Source: Halicephalobus mephisto
Taxonomy: Eukaryota > Nematoda > Chromadorea > Rhabditida > Panagrolaimidae
DNA length: 64,000 nt
Direction of reading: 5' to 3'
NCBI GenBank assembly: GCA_009193035.1
Contig: SWDT01000001.1
Span: 1,364,001 to 1,428,000, forward strand
Shown here: one piece after another, positions 27,201 to 39,167 of the stretch
Position numbering within the stretch: the stretch's first letter is position 1
Layout: the number at the start of each line of letters is the position of its first letter
Made by a program: the position numbers and the translations under genes
Notes under the pieces: model-generated
Database searches by the model: none
Seen by the model: only the letters and a program-made list of their open reading frames with translations
What the model was told of the DNA's origin: nothing

Positions 27201-30200
27201 ACGATGAACTTATTCAAAGGCTCAACGATCAACTGAGCCATGGTTTTGTCGTCTTTGGTGGTACACTTGTATTCACCATGATCTTCCATCCTGGCATTCT
27301 TGATGAACAGTCTTCTTTTACGTCCACTAGATTCTGTTCTGAATCTGTTTCCATCAATGGTGATCCTCACTCCGTCATGCCACCATTCTACCTCTGCTTC
27401 TTTGTCGTTGACATCACATTCTAGAGTTGTATCTTCCTTCTCGTTTACTCTCTGAGATTTCAACGGAACAACGAAGGTTTCTCGAGGTTCCTCAACGTAG
27501 ACAGCGCACTTGCTCTGGACATCGTCGTTGATCTTAGCAATCCATTCACCGTGGTCGTCTTCCTCAACGACTTTGATGGTAATAGTAAATCGACCAGCGG
27601 AATCTTTCTCGATGATAAATCTAGGATCGGATATATCTAATGGTTTTCCTCGACAATACCAGACGAGAGGCGCTCTAGCACTGTTAACTTTGCAAGTGAG
27701 TACTCCTTGCTTTGTTCGGTAAATTTCCTGGGTGTTTGGAAGGGGATTAACGAAGCTGTACTTCATCGGAGGTTCTAAATAATTAGGGTTTTATATATAA
27801 AAGAATAAAAACGAACCTTCAATAGTGAGCTGACAATTAGTTCGAACACCGTTGGCTTCGCAAGTGTATTTACCACTGTCATCGACTTCAGGATTGTTAA
27901 TTAATAGAGTACATTTAGCTTTCTCAATAATAATTTTGTATTTCAATCCACCGGAGAAGATTTCTTTACTATCACGGAACCATCGGATTTTTGCATTCGG
28001 CCTAGAATAAACACATTCCAACTTCGCCACCTTGTGAACCAGTTGTTGGAAGCTTGTTTCTGCCGGTAATGGTTCTTCCCACTTTTCTACTCTTTTCCCG
28101 GGGAACAGTGATCCTCTTCGTTCATCGGCTTTGGGTTGTTCGGGTTCAGCTTTGCTGGCGCTATCCCTCTTCTTGAGCATGGATCTGAAATCAAGTCCTT
28201 GTTCCGCCGTCACCAAGAGCTTGACTTCAACAGAATCAGAGCCATGTTCGTTCTGTACGTGCAAAGTGTAGCCGCCGTCATCTAGTGTTCTGCATTTAGC
28301 AATAACAAGGGAGATTTGGTTATGCTCGCCATCCGTCAAGTACTTCACTCTGCCGCCTTGTGGGTACTCACGGACTCCCTTCTTCCAAGTAAATGTTGGA
28401 GCAGGATCACCTTCTACTTTGCATTTCATTATTGCAGTTTCATCTAGAAAAGAGGTTAATATATGAAATGATTTAAACCTTACTTTCAACAACAGTAACA
28501 TTCTCAGGGATATCGACAATCCTCGCTGGAGTACCAGAGCCGCCTACTGGTTTCAACGGGGTTATCGGTTTTTCCAGGATTTCAGCTACGGATTCTCGCC
28601 GCATATCCACGCTGCTCCTTCTCTGTAGAAATGAGATTATCAAAGAATTAGGAGATGGGGACTTGACAAAACAGAGGATCGGGGAGGGATGAGTTAGTGG
28701 GCCAAATTTTGACTGTTCTCAGAGAACGAAAGAGATGCTAGATTTCAACAGAGGGATATAATAGACGGGAGAAAGTTAATATCTCGTCTTTTGCAGTTTC
28801 TGAAAGACGACCACAGTTTATATACCCTATTAAAAGAAACTGATCCTCTTTGACCCCCGGGACCCATAGCCTGATGTTGAAGCATTACAATTGAATCTCG
28901 ACGTTCTCCAGGAACGGTTCCTAGTTCTTCTCTTTGAACCTGTTCCAGTCGAGTTGACCCTCGCCTTGAGAATGTTTCCAAAGTTCCTCGACGACTTCGT
29001 AGTTCTGGAGTTTCCATACCTGACTGATCTTCTGACTTCTTTTCTTTCACGACACGTTTGAGCTGGATATCAAAGGGGGATTTCTTCTGGCCCACTTGTT
29101 GGCCTTTCAATTGGTCTACCCCTGTCTTGCGAAGACCTGCAGGACCGAAGGACTTTTTCTCTTCCGGTTTCTGAAGTAAGTAATAAAAAATATCGAATAT
29201 GAAACATGAAAGGCTAAGCAAAAGAAACAACTCATCAGAAAATCACTTTCCATGTGAATCAACAATACAATTGTAAAAGTGCGATAGTTGGGAACAAAAG
29301 AAAGGAATTAATGCAATCACAAGAATAGAGAAAAGAACGAAAGATTCGGGTTAGTGAAGGATCAAGTGTTAAACTTACTCTGCCGGATTCATCAGCATCA
29401 CTGCCACTGCCTACTCTTTTGATAGGAAGAGAAGCACCTCCAGAGACTCCATTCTCCTAGAATAATGGGAAAGTAATACAGAGGTTGGATAGATCTGACA
29501 CAGCAAAACGACAGAAATGCAATCAAACAAGAATATTACTGTAACACACATTTGCGGGGGCCGTTTTCTTGAGGGTTGTCCCGAAGGGATTACTTCCCGG
29601 AGGAGGTTTGGCATCAGAAGCATCAGCAGAAGGTGTGGCATCAGAGGCATTAGTAGGAGGTTTCTTCTTCACAAGAACCTTCTTTTTGACAAGTTTTTTC
29701 TCGCCATCATTAATTCCTGATTCTGGACGCTGTAAAAACACAAACTTAATTTTTTCCAAAAATGAAATAACACACAGATATAAGTCGTCTTGAAGTAGTT
29801 GTCCCAGGGTCTGCTGATAAAATAGATGACCGGGAGGACGAAGACATCAATTCTACACGTCCTTCTCCGTCACTGTGTTGAGTATAATCTTTTTCGTTGA
29901 CTTCGGCAGTTGAAGTGCCGGAAGTACTCTCACCTACACCCAACGAACACTGAAATAAATAAGAACAGTTAACACTGACAAAATTTAAACTTTTTAGACA
30001 GGAATGATGGAACTGAGCGAACGGAGCAAACATAAACGAGTGGGAAAAGATTTTGTAAAAAGCACAAGACAGGATAAAAACGCTTTGCTTGAGTTAAAAA
30101 TATTCCAGATAACTGCACTCAATGTTAATCAATCAATCACTGTAGTTTATCCGATCAATAGAAACCTCTTGATTTTGTTGTTTGGTGTCTTTTTGGCCAA

Positions 30201-33200
30201 CCTGCCGAGGCGGGACCCGGAAAGGCTTCTGGAAAGAGGGAAGTTCGGAAATGGACTCGGTGATTTCATCATCATCAGAGCCTGCGTGCCCTCCAGAGAG
30301 TTTGATGAGTTCTTGACGACGTTCTTCGGGAATCTTCAACCCAGAATCGGGAGTTTCTTCCTCTTCCTGAGAAAGAATTTATTAGAAGAAAATTTGAAAA
30401 TGTTAAGTTTTAAAAATAGATTCAGAAAATAGAATCAAATAGAAGAAATCCAAATTGCTTCCTTGGTCTTGAGTGGAATTTCAATCAATTGGAGGTCAAA
30501 AGTTCAGAGCAGATTTAACTTATAATACGTGAGAATCTAGTGGACATCTGTTTTTTCTGGATGAAAGATCAAGTAATCTCAAGACAGCATCTTTTGTTGC
30601 ACAATTTCTCAAGTTCGCGTAGGATTTTGCTTGTTAATGCGTAAAAAATTGCACACATCTTCCTATTGGTTTGGTGGATTTTACAAGAGGTTCGAAAAGA
30701 ACCCAAACTGGACAGACGAAAGCTGTGGAAAAGGTGATCTCGTAAAGCTATTCAACCCGCGCAGTTTGTCTTCACTTCAAATCAAAAAAAGGAACACTTG
30801 CAAGAAACTTGTTCCTTCGGCAATCTTGATGTTTTGCTGTCTGTATTTATCCTGAGATCTCCTACGTGACGCCTAGGAAGGAAATCAAAACAAATAAATC
30901 CCAGGTAATCCTCGAAATCCGTGAAATTCTTTAAGAACTTTGAGTAAATCCCACTTGAACAGATTCAACAATCAACCTACTCAAAACACAAAAACGACAA
31001 ATAAGAAGGTCAACATACGATTGTCCTTCCGGTATAATGATAAACTTGGTGAAAAACGCTAATAAAATATAAATTAAATGAAACGTTAATGACAGAGAGA
31101 TTTGTGGCCAACAAACAAAAGACACTGATCTGGGGGAGTAGATTCAGTAACAAGTCAAGCCCCAACTGTTTACACTTAAGTTTTTTGTACCACTTATTCC
31201 AGAGCCGAGCTCGATAGTCAAGTGGATTTTGCATGAAACAGGGTTCTGGATTCAAAGGGGAATTTGAAATCGATGCCGAAATGAAAAATAATAGTTGTAA
31301 AAGATATAAAAACAAGTGATCCATCAAATAAATCTTGCAGAAAATCAATCGGTGCAAGGATTAAAAACCAAAATAAGGTTGATTATTACTAACCACAGAG
31401 CTTCTCCGACTATTGGAGACCCCTGGACTTGCGGGTCTCGAGTTGACAGGCGTCTCAAAATCCAGAATGTCTCGAAGAATCTTACGTCTTGCATTTCCCT
31501 TTGGAAAAGAAGTAATGACGTAATTGTGGATATCAGAGAATTCAGCATCTACAGTAGGCGATAAGACACTCTCAATATCAGAATCATTCGGAGAAAAATG
31601 AATTTCTGGAATCGACGGTCTTCGCAAATCGGAATCCATTTCGGATTCTGCCAGTTTGCAATAAGAATAGTTGCGAAATTCAAAAAATAAAAAACCAGCC
31701 ACAGAAGTGTCAAATGTAGTAGATAACAAAAACCTGTGAAAATACATGGAACCTTTTCAAGACCAAGGATGCAATTTGACACTGTCCAAACGGAAAAGTT
31801 TTGCGCGTGTAAGATGATTTAGAACAACAACACTCCCGGAGATGAATCAATCTCTCCAGGAATTGAACTCAAGGATATTACCTCTTCTTGATCTTTGGTA
31901 GATTTCGGAGTCTAAAAAATGTTGAATTAGAAATAGAGATAAAAGTAAACAAATTGTTTACTCGATCAACAGTTGCTCTTTGTTTCTCGGGAACAGCTTT
32001 TTCATCCGCGGTCATGGACCTTTTCTTGGCTGAGGAATCCTCGGATTTGCTCGAATCTTTTCTGGAAGGCATTGAGTCCCGTCTTTCCTCTTGTTCTTCT
32101 GAAATAACAAGAATCAAATAAGAATAAGTTTCTTAAGAGTACCAATATTATCAAATTTGACGACAGCTGAACTTTGACAACTACCGTAGTCGCTGGTGAC
32201 TTCACACTTGTAAAGACCAGCTTTGTCTTGGCTCATGCGATTGATGGATAATCTAGCGACCTTCCCATCGAATGAGGAGGAATACTCGGTCGAGCTGGAG
32301 ATCCTCTGGCTATCTCTGGAAAGTAGAAAATAATAAAATATTAAGTCAATAAAGCAACTTTAATCAATGCAAGGATGCCACCAGATAAAAGAACAAAAAA
32401 TGAATTAAACAAATAGTGATTCCATCGTGTTAACAAGGAACAGCTGCCGAGCTACTCCACAATGCACACGCAATCGATGGGGACTGGTATTAATCACAGT
32501 CATATTGCGAAAAAAGGTGTTGCAAAAAACAGTTCAACTCCATCAATCAAAGCTTACTTGAACCAGTTGATCTTTGTGCTCGAGTGGCATTGGAATTGGC
32601 ATTCCAAAACTACAGTATCACCTCGGGATGCCGTCTGAAATAACTTATTATTTAAGTGATTTTTGGCAATTTAAATTTTATTGTTGCATTTTATTGTTTT
32701 TCTTAAATCAAATATTTTTTAAAAACGTCGAGAGCCACCTTGATCAAATGCTGTCGGCACCTTTCTCTTCCGTTGATTCCCCTGAGGCAGTGTAACACAT
32801 TTTGGCGAGCCGGCTAGAGGAAGAGAAAGGTAACCTCGTCCGGCCTACGCAATTTAGCAGGGGATGAATGAAAAAATTCCTCTCCGAGTTGGCAAAAATG
32901 ATCTGGAGGGAGCGCTCACTTGAGGGGGTGGGTTCAAAGAAGTTTTAAAAATTATTAATTGGATCGAAATTTTTACCAAATTTAGCTAATTGTTCATTAT
33001 TTAAAGACTATTGAAAGAAACCGGTTTTAAAAAGCAAAATGCATGAAGTGGCTCTCGAAATCGTATAAGTTTGACTCTTGGATATTTCAAGACGTGTAAA
33101 AAAGCAAAATACTAGGACTATTGTAACACGTAAAAATTTTTTAATACACGTTTGCTCGGTAATGTTCTTGGATAGATGCTGCAAAAAGTAAAAACAAAAA

Positions 33201-34645
33201 ATAAACAAAAGACTTGAATTATCCTTTAAAACCCACTTTCGATTTCAATGGGGAAACGACGAGGGGAGATTTTTTAAAATCACTACTAGGAGCTGCTGGA
33301 GACTTGGATCTGCTTCTTTCCTTCTTCGATGCCGGAGGAAGTCCTGCGTCACTTTTTCTCTTCGTTCCGGAGAGAGAATCAACGTCCATTTTCTCGGTAG
33401 CAGAGCTCTTCTGAGAATCGGATTCTGGCTGCAAAGTAGTACCGCTCTGACTTTGCAGTTCCTGGGTGGGAGTCGAAGTTCTGGATCTAATGTTCTTTTT
33501 CGGACTGCTTTCACGGGATTTCTTCCTCGAAGGCGTTCCTTCTCTGTGTTTCTTCGACGGGGTTGAAGGTCTTGAAGAAGACGGAGTTTTTGCTCTGGGA
33601 GACTTCCTACCGACTGAAGGGCTTCTCCTGCTTTCTGGAGCTTCTTCTTGCTGGAAGTTCAAAGACAAATTCGCATTAGTTTCTCCTTGGTCATTCTTGA
33701 TTGTGCATCTGTATTGACCGGCATCTGATGACGAAGGTTTCTGGAAAGTAATTATCGATTAATAATCACAGTTAATTACAGTAATTGCAACGTACTCTGA
33801 TCTCCAACTGACAAAGATACATATTCTCGCCCAAGTCAGTGAAGACTTCCTTGAAGTTACTGCCACCAAGAGGAACTCCGTCTTTGGACCACTTTGCCGT
33901 GGGTCTACTGGTACTCTTGACTTTGCATTCCATCAGAATCAATGCGCCGCCTTCTTTAGGAATGATTCTGGGCTTACCTACAAATGTAGGTCCACGCTGA
34001 CTGGGAGTAGCTGCTCTCTCATCGCCTCCAGCAAAATTGAGATTAATATTAGCATTTGATTCGCCCAATTGATTAGATGCCGTACATTTATAGGCTCCAC
34101 CATCTCCAGCATTTGGTTCCTAAAAGTTACAGTTACTCTCGAGGCGGAAAATTGAATAATTGTTTTGCGTTTCTCAGCTTGAAAAATTTCGCGTTGGCGG
34201 AAGCAATCGATTTCCGTTTGTTTTCCTGGATCAATGAAACTTGGATAAAAGTAAATCTCAAATCCAGAATTCATAGTCAAATGTCAACTTCGGGAATGAA
34301 TCAATTAATATTGATTTTCGTTGTTGCATCTAGATCAACAAAAATCTGAACTTTTAAATAAATCAAAAACTACTTTTAGAAAAAGTAAAGAACTCGAGAT
34401 TTCGAAACTAGTTGTTTAGGTTTTAAGAAAAATATTACCTTGATGATTAAAGTAGCTTTGTAGAGGTTTCCACTCAAGTTCGTCAAAGTGAGAGTAACTC
34501 GACTGCTAGCGGAAATAGGGGTTCCACTGTGACTCCAGCGAACATCTGGTGGAGGATCGGCCTCCAGATGGCATTCCATCAGAAGGTCCCCCGAGTCCGT
34601 CTGCTGGATGGAGGGCCTTTGGGTAAATCTGGGGGCAGAGGGCAT
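9270..34645 (-). CDS. unc-22: Twitchin (UNC-22), giant Ig/FN3 muscle protein kinase
   Basis: Minus-strand gene of about 27 exons and roughly 7,050 residues. Twitchin sits on thick filaments in the muscle A-band and controls contraction and relaxation. The start at 34645 gives [15 protein letters not shown], like the C. elegans N terminus. Main exons: 34439-34645, 33796-34119, 33237-33740, 32558-32634, 32143-32315, 31962-32098, 31882-31911, 31394-31647, 30166-30366, 29776-29949, 29550-29729, about 29380-29456, 28826-29170, 28484-28622, 27817-28443, 26344-27774, 25802-26295, 25178-25751, 21473-25132, 14224-21428, 13133-14180, 11804-12773, 10747-11759, 10515-10702, 9651-10470, 9411-9604, 9270-9365. 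Order: two Ig domains, a charged linker, further Ig domains, repeating FN3-FN3-Ig modules, FN3, kinase, terminal Ig domains. I counted 31 FN3 motifs of the W-x-P-P-x-D-G-G type. Phases agree at every junction checked except 31882-31911 to 31394-31647 and around 29380-29456, where a small exon or a boundary is misplaced. Confidence 0.93.
11224..12048 (-). other. unc-22: Twitchin serine/threonine kinase domain
   Basis: Split by one intron (11760-11803). It shows the glycine loop GTGAFGVV, the ATP-binding lysine in FAAKFV, the catalytic loop HLDLKPEN, the metal-binding DFG, the substrate-side EFAAPE, and a C-lobe ending HPWLNQP. All key residues are present, so the kinase looks catalytically competent. 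Directly after it, [18 protein letters not shown] and [11 protein letters not shown] match the autoinhibitory tail of titin-like kinases, which folds into the active site. An FN3 domain precedes and Ig domains follow, as in C. elegans twitchin. Confidence 0.93.
13133..26295 (-). repeat. unc-22: Twitchin FN3-FN3-Ig super-repeat
   Basis: About 13 kb of tandem coding repeats, mostly in two very large exons (7.2 kb and 3.66 kb). Each FN3 carries a W-x-P-P-x-D-D-G-G core followed by a YxxEK strand and a Y-x-F-R-V-x-A-x-N strand. Each Ig ends in a D-x-G-x-Y-type strand. The DNA repeat causes long open frames on the opposite strand, up to 468 codons at 15292-16698; these are shadows, not genes. Confidence 0.85.
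28484..33740 (-). other. unc-22: Low-complexity N-terminal linker region of twitchin
   Basis: About a dozen small exons encode charged, Ser/Pro/Lys-rich sequence with interspersed Ig pieces, for example [35 protein letters not shown] and ESISELPSF. Related phrases occur in C. elegans twitchin ([21 protein letters not shown]), so the exons are real despite their low complexity. Exons of 30-80 bp and the intron of about 1 kb at 30367-31393 suggest alternative splicing. I see no separate gene in that intron. Confidence 0.65.
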
Positions 34646-35758
34646 CTTGACTTGTCTTCAAGGAGCCGAGTGGCCGCCGAGGCGACTCGGCTCAATCAAA
34701 ATCTGGAGCAAAAAATAAAAACGTGTTAGCCGAAGCTAGAATTGAAAGGCAGACTGATTAATCCAGATCCAAATGTCTGCCTTAAAATAATAATCTAAAA
34801 ATAAAATTTATTTACAAAGAAAAAAATAAAAAAGTGAAAAATCGCGATTGACCGCAAGTCAAGGGAGATTTGAAAAGTGCCTAGATCCTCTGGAATCCTT
34901 TATGGATAATCCGGGGTTGTGCGTACGTGTGCGTGCAGATAAAGATCGAAAAGCAAGTTTTTTCTTGAATTTTTCCAGGACTTGGCCCTGTTGTTTCTAT
35001 TGCTTTCGCTAGGATAGGGTGGGTTGGCCCGAGGGCCATTCGAAAAGAAATGTGCTTGTGTACAGATCCACTATGCTAGCTCTCTGATCAAGTCCGACAT
35101 AAGATTAGTTAGCTTTGTCTTTCACGTTCTTGAGTAATGACTTCGGAAAAAGGCGGTTCAAGGTGGGAGTAAATCCATCCATCCGCACTCACTCGTAAAG
35201 CTTGCGGTTGTCTCTCGTTAACCGTGACAAACTCAACAAAATGACTGCCGGAAAAAGTCTGCAATATTTTACACTTCTGACGTCTTGACGAGTAAAAATT
35301 CATTATCGGCCTAAATTGAGGCAAATTTTTTATAAAATTCATAATTTTTCCGATACATAACAAAATAAAAAATCAAATCCCCTAGGGATATTGTTCTAGA
35401 CTCTCAGTCGGGAAATATCAGAAATCAACTTTCTGTTTTAAATTCTATTTTTAAAAAATAATGATTGCAAAACGAACAGCAAAATACCTTTCGACAAACT
35501 GGAAAAACAGCAATCCATTTTTTTGCTTGTAGCGATTTTTAAATGCTTCCTCAATCAATATCTTTGCTCTGAGGTAACAGGAGGCGGTAATAGGAGAATG
35601 TGGAAATGTCTTAAGTTATGAAATCATAAATATAAACATATGGGGGAATTTGAAAACGATATTTTGATCTGCATAGATTTTATTTGTCATAACAATAAAA
35701 ATAACTTCAATTCATCGAGTTACGATGTCTACTCGTAATAATAGGCGCATAAAGATTT
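34646..35758. promoter_or_regulatory. 5' region of unc-22 with a possible upstream exon
   Basis: About 1.1 kb between the unc-22 ATG and the end of the TSEN54-like gene; it must contain the unc-22 promoter. On the minus strand, 35194-35258 is bounded by an acceptor (AATATTGCAG) and a good donor (GTGAGTG). It could be a 5' untranslated exon. I cannot identify muscle-specific factor sites by eye. Confidence 0.35.
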
Positions 35759-36531
35759 TTAGTGAAAATAACTTTGGCGTTTTTTCGGGATATCTAATGG
35801 GATATGAGTACCGGCATCGACTGACTTGAGATGAAACTGACGACTGCCATCGGGATGAACCAGTAATGCTGTTACGGAATCAGGCTGAGTCATGGATCGA
35901 ATCACGGTTGACAGTGTCGGGTTATTGTATGTCTTATCAAATATAGCAACTCTCATGAGAGGAGGGGGATAAACACCATTGACACGTTTGTAAGAACCAG
36001 ATTCCCAAACATCATAATCATGAATTCTAAAATTACTTTTTAAATCCACAGATTAAATAAAACTTACGAAGATTCATGAAATTCTGATTCTTTATAAAAG
36101 ACAGTAGTCTTACAAGCGGGTCTCACAACGAATCCTTGATTACACAACTCAGAATAAACTTCTAGTTTCTTTCTAGTGACTCCGAAACTCTGAGCCACTC
36201 GAAGGAACCAGAAGATACTACATGGCTGGATTTCCCCTTGTGCAAGAACCCGGACAGGGTCGCAATGAGCAATACAGATCGCATCACCCTTCCGGCACAA
36301 GTAGAAAACAGCTTCAAAGCAAAGTTCAAATTCATTATTTCCAATGGGTGTTCCGATTGTAGAAATGGTTTTCCCCTTCTGATGGATGCAGCGAAATTTC
36401 CTAGTTATAGAGTTATAGGATATAATAGAAAAAGAACAACTAAAATCAAATTATTCAAAAAATTCTTAACAGATAATCCACCTGGCGAGATATTGTTGCC
36501 AATCAGAATCTGTAAATCCCGAAACCGCCAT
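35759..36531 (-). CDS. TSEN54: TSEN54-like tRNA-splicing endonuclease subunit
   Basis: Three exons on the minus strand (36482-36531, 36068-36400, 35759-36026) join in frame to give 216 residues from MAVSGFTDSD. The middle exon has the Sen54 N-terminal layout: a short beta segment with KTISTIGTPIGN, then FELCFEAVFYLCRKGDAI (family form: LSFEEAFYLVEKGSL). A helical stretch ending VYSELCNQGFVVRP follows (family form: VYSHLKRLGYVVRR). The C-terminal part contains YDVWESGSYKR and a final beta-rich domain of the size expected. Sen54 is the non-catalytic partner of Sen2 that helps measure the cut site in intron-containing pre-tRNA. The protein is shorter than vertebrate TSEN54. Homology is judged from motif order only. 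Confidence 0.65.
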
Positions 36532-37150
36532 GTCAATCTAGAAAGTCATCAAATCACAAAATTGACACAAACTCGGCATAAAAGTATGGAAATCCAATTA
36601 TATCCATGAATTCATAAGTGTGTACTTTATTTTCCAGTATTCATAGAATTCTATCATGACACAGAAAACATCATTCAAAAAGACACATTGAAAAGCGCGA
36701 AGCCCCGCAGGTAAATACCGTACAACAAAGGAGAGCGACTTTGTTCTCGTGTTTGATTAATTTTGGAGGATAGCACCAGTATTGCAAGGACTAAAAGAAA
36801 ATACATATTGATTACAATTACGGTAAATTAAAGGAATAAATGTCATTATCACAAGATACCATAATATTCCACAAGGGACCATCAATTTGCGTTAATACAT
36901 ACTGCCATAATTATCATCCACATGAGATTCTCAATTTTCGCGTTCTCACATGATTTCATATTTTTAAGCAAATAGTTATTTTCATTCTCAAACAAGCAAA
37001 AAGTGGGTTGAAATTGCGGTCCCGTGCAGAAACTTCAAGATACTCTAATAACATTTGCGCTCCCTTTAAGGTTACCGTCTAATTAAATAAATAATAAAAT
37101 GAAATTCAACTCGACCACCGGATTTACATGGCAAAATAAGAATTGGATTC
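36532..37150. other. Intergenic, no feature recognised
   Basis: AT-rich, about 620 bp. The open frame at 36238-36609 on the plus strand is antisense to the TSEN54-like gene and has no features of its own. Nothing resembling a tRNA or a conserved domain was found. Confidence 0.4.
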
Positions 37151-37584
37151 TTAGAACATATCCAGGGGCAAGAAAATGCGTCTACAGGCAATAGTGATCG
37201 GCTTTGGTGGCTTATCTGGAGCATCCAGTAATTGACTGATTTGTACAGGAAATTTACGAAAGTCATTAATGTACATTCTGTCAAACTGTTCTCGATCTAC
37301 ATTGTGCTTGAAGTGATCGAGAGCAACAAATAAAATATCCCTGAAAAAGTCGTCGTCAAAAATGCTTGGAAAAAATGAAATTACCTATATAGGGAGAAGT
37401 GATTTCGTATAGCCATAGTTTTGGTTACGGGATTAATATCACGATGAGACTGAATAATTTCTTGCATGATTTTAAACAAATTCCCTGCGATCAATTGTTC
37501 AGTTGTCATCTTCCATAAAGCCTGACGGCGCTCGGAAGCCACTAAAGAGCGATCAACATCTACTGAGAGACATGTGGAATCATC
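37151..37584 (-). CDS. Unrecognised protein downstream of dyf-11 (5' end uncertain)
   Basis: Two minus-strand exons, 37385-37584 and 37151-37340, join in frame to encode 129 residues, starting DDSTCLSVDVDRSL and ending RRIFLPLDMF then stop. The sequence is helical and charged, with HFSLYRDILFVALDHFKHN and DAPDKPPKPI. I do not recognise the family. The first exon has no in-frame ATG until the Met of WKMTTEQ, about 28 codons in. It follows a clear acceptor (TTATTATTCCAG) only 59 bp after the dyf-11 stop. That resembles an operon gene with SL2 trans-splicing, but the early ATGs after the acceptor are out of frame. Alternatively the exon is spliced to an upstream exon ending at 37632, whose matching frame overlaps the dyf-11 tail. 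Confidence 0.5.
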
Positions 37585-37643
37585 CTGGAATAATAAATTA
37601 GAGATAAAAAACCAATGATGATTAATTACCCCCGGGGAAGTCT

Positions 37644-39167
37644 TTAAAGTGTTAGTAAAGATTGTATTTTTTTCTCGTTTTCGATTATTTTTGAAGTTGT
37701 ATGAGCAATTTGGGATTTAACATCCTTAATATCATTGTTCAAAGAACGAAGAAGGGCCGATATTGATGCAATTTCGTTCCCTTCCGAAATCACTCTATTT
37801 TGATAAGCTTCTTGAAACTTGGCAGCGAGTCGTCTATTATCTTCGATCTCTTTAAGCATCAAGTCAAAATCCTCAACAATGAAATCCAGCGAGCGAGCCA
37901 AAGGATTAGTGCTTTGAGCTGTTGTTTGAAGAGCTCTTTGAACTGCCTCAACTTCCGCCCGCATTTTTTTCTGCTCACTAAGATCATAAAAAGCTCCAGG
38001 CTCAAGAAAGGCATTAGCATCGTCCTCTAGCTTTCTCGTATTCTCAATTATCCTATTAACCAATTGGCCATGTTCACTACCCTGAGTCAACTCTGAAATG
38101 TCTGCTCCAATTCCGGTGTTTGGAGCAGCCACAATTTCATCATCTTCCTCAACAATAAAATCCTCAGCGGCGGCCTCTTTCTTTGAGTCATCCGATTCCT
38201 CCATTAAAAGAAGGGATTTATCAAAGGCTGAAGCTTGTTGACTCACGGTCGTTGTGTCTAAATCGGCCACTTTCGTCTTCTTTACCTTCGGAGGAGCAGG
38301 TCTGGCAGCAGCCGTGCCAGGACGGCCGACGGCAGTTTGTGGTCGTATAGCTCCGGTGGTTGGACGTTTAATGACGGGCTCGTCATCATCTGGTCTCTCC
38401 GGTTCCAGGATGGTATCCATTACTGGATGACCATTGGTAAACGTCTCGATAACACTAGTTCGAGATGGACCGATTCCTGAAGATTCTCGAGAATGAACAT
38501 CGAAATCATGACGTTCACTCTCCGCACCTGTTTCCTCAGCGATGCCACTATCGTCACCTCCTTTAGATGTACCTCCACTAGACTCACGTTCAACATACGA
38601 AGTATCAGGGGGAATATCCTTCCCCCCACTGGAATCAATAATTTCATCAGATCGCTTTTCCTTTGATTTAGATTTCGACCTTTTCTCTTTCTTCTCCTTC
38701 TTCTCTTCACTACTCTTCTTCGATTTTTTAGACTTAGACTCGTCGGATGACTTGGACTTTTTCTTCTTCTCCTTGTCCTTCTCTTTGTCCTTGGACTTGG
38801 AACGATGCTTAGATGGCTTAGAAGATGCAGCTTCAATTGCTAGACTTTGAAGAACGAGATTAGTGAATTCTGGGTCTTTCCCAGCTACTATTCTTGAGGG
38901 CTTTACATCGTTCAAAGAACCATCCGCATTCAACCCATCAATTAATTTCTCAAGAAAGGCAATTTTAGAAGTTTTATCAGCTCCGGCTTTGGCATAATCG
39001 AGATCATCAGGAGTAAATAAACTCTTCAAAACACCAGTAGCCCGAACCGTTTCATTCACAATATCGTGAATAAACTTGAACGGTGGTCTTTGAAGTAATT
39101 GATCGGTTAACGGTGGTCGAGATATCAAAGGTTCAAAAAGCGATCTAGTTTTGGCAGTATCAACCAT
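37644..39167 (-). CDS. dyf-11: DYF-11/IFT54 (TRAF3IP1, MIP-T3), intraflagellar transport protein
   Basis: One uninterrupted exon of 507 residues starting MVDTAKTRSLFEPLI; the in-frame Met 7 codons upstream is not an ATG. The N-terminal 120 residues form the MIP-T3 tubulin-binding (CH-like) domain, with RPPFKFIHDIVNETVRATG, FLEKLIDGLN and PSRIVAGKDPEFTNLVLQ. A very Lys/Ser-rich middle (runs of KDKEK, KKSKS) and an acidic segment follow. The C-terminal 150 residues are a coiled coil that ends ENEKKIQSLLTL, like other IFT54 proteins. IFT54 is a subunit of the IFT-B complex that carries cargo along cilia and binds IFT20 through its coiled coil. An imperfect X-box lies about 460 bp upstream. The absence of introns is unusual in this intron-rich window. 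Confidence 0.9.
   Translation of the reverse strand: MVDTAKTRSLFEPLISRPPLTDQLLQRPPFKFIHDIVNETVRATGVLKSLFTPDDLDYAKAGADKTSKIAFLEKLIDGLNADGSLNDVKPSRIVAGKDPEFTNLVLQSLAIEAASSKPSKHRSKSKDKEKDKEKKKKSKSSDESKSKKSKKSSEEKKEKKEKRSKSKSKEKRSDEIIDSSGGKDIPPDTSYVERESSGGTSKGGDDSGIAEETGAESERHDFDVHSRESSGIGPSRTSVIETFTNGHPVMDTILEPERPDDDEPVIKRPTTGAIRPQTAVGRPGTAAARPAPPKVKKTKVADLDTTTVSQQASAFDKSLLLMEESDDSKKEAAAEDFIVEEDDEIVAAPNTGIGADISELTQGSEHGQLVNRIIENTRKLEDDANAFLEPGAFYDLSEQKKMRAEVEAVQRALQTTAQSTNPLARSLDFIVEDFDLMLKEIEDNRRLAAKFQEAYQNRVISEGNEIASISALLRSLNNDIKDVKSQIAHTTSKIIENEKKIQSLLTL

Noticed and set aside
32760..33060. Partly self-complementary GC-rich block in an unc-22 intron (TTCTCTTCC / GGAAGAGAAAGG)
   Set aside because: Considered as a tRNA or hairpin RNA. 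The arms are short and interrupted and no cloverleaf or T-loop sequence is present.
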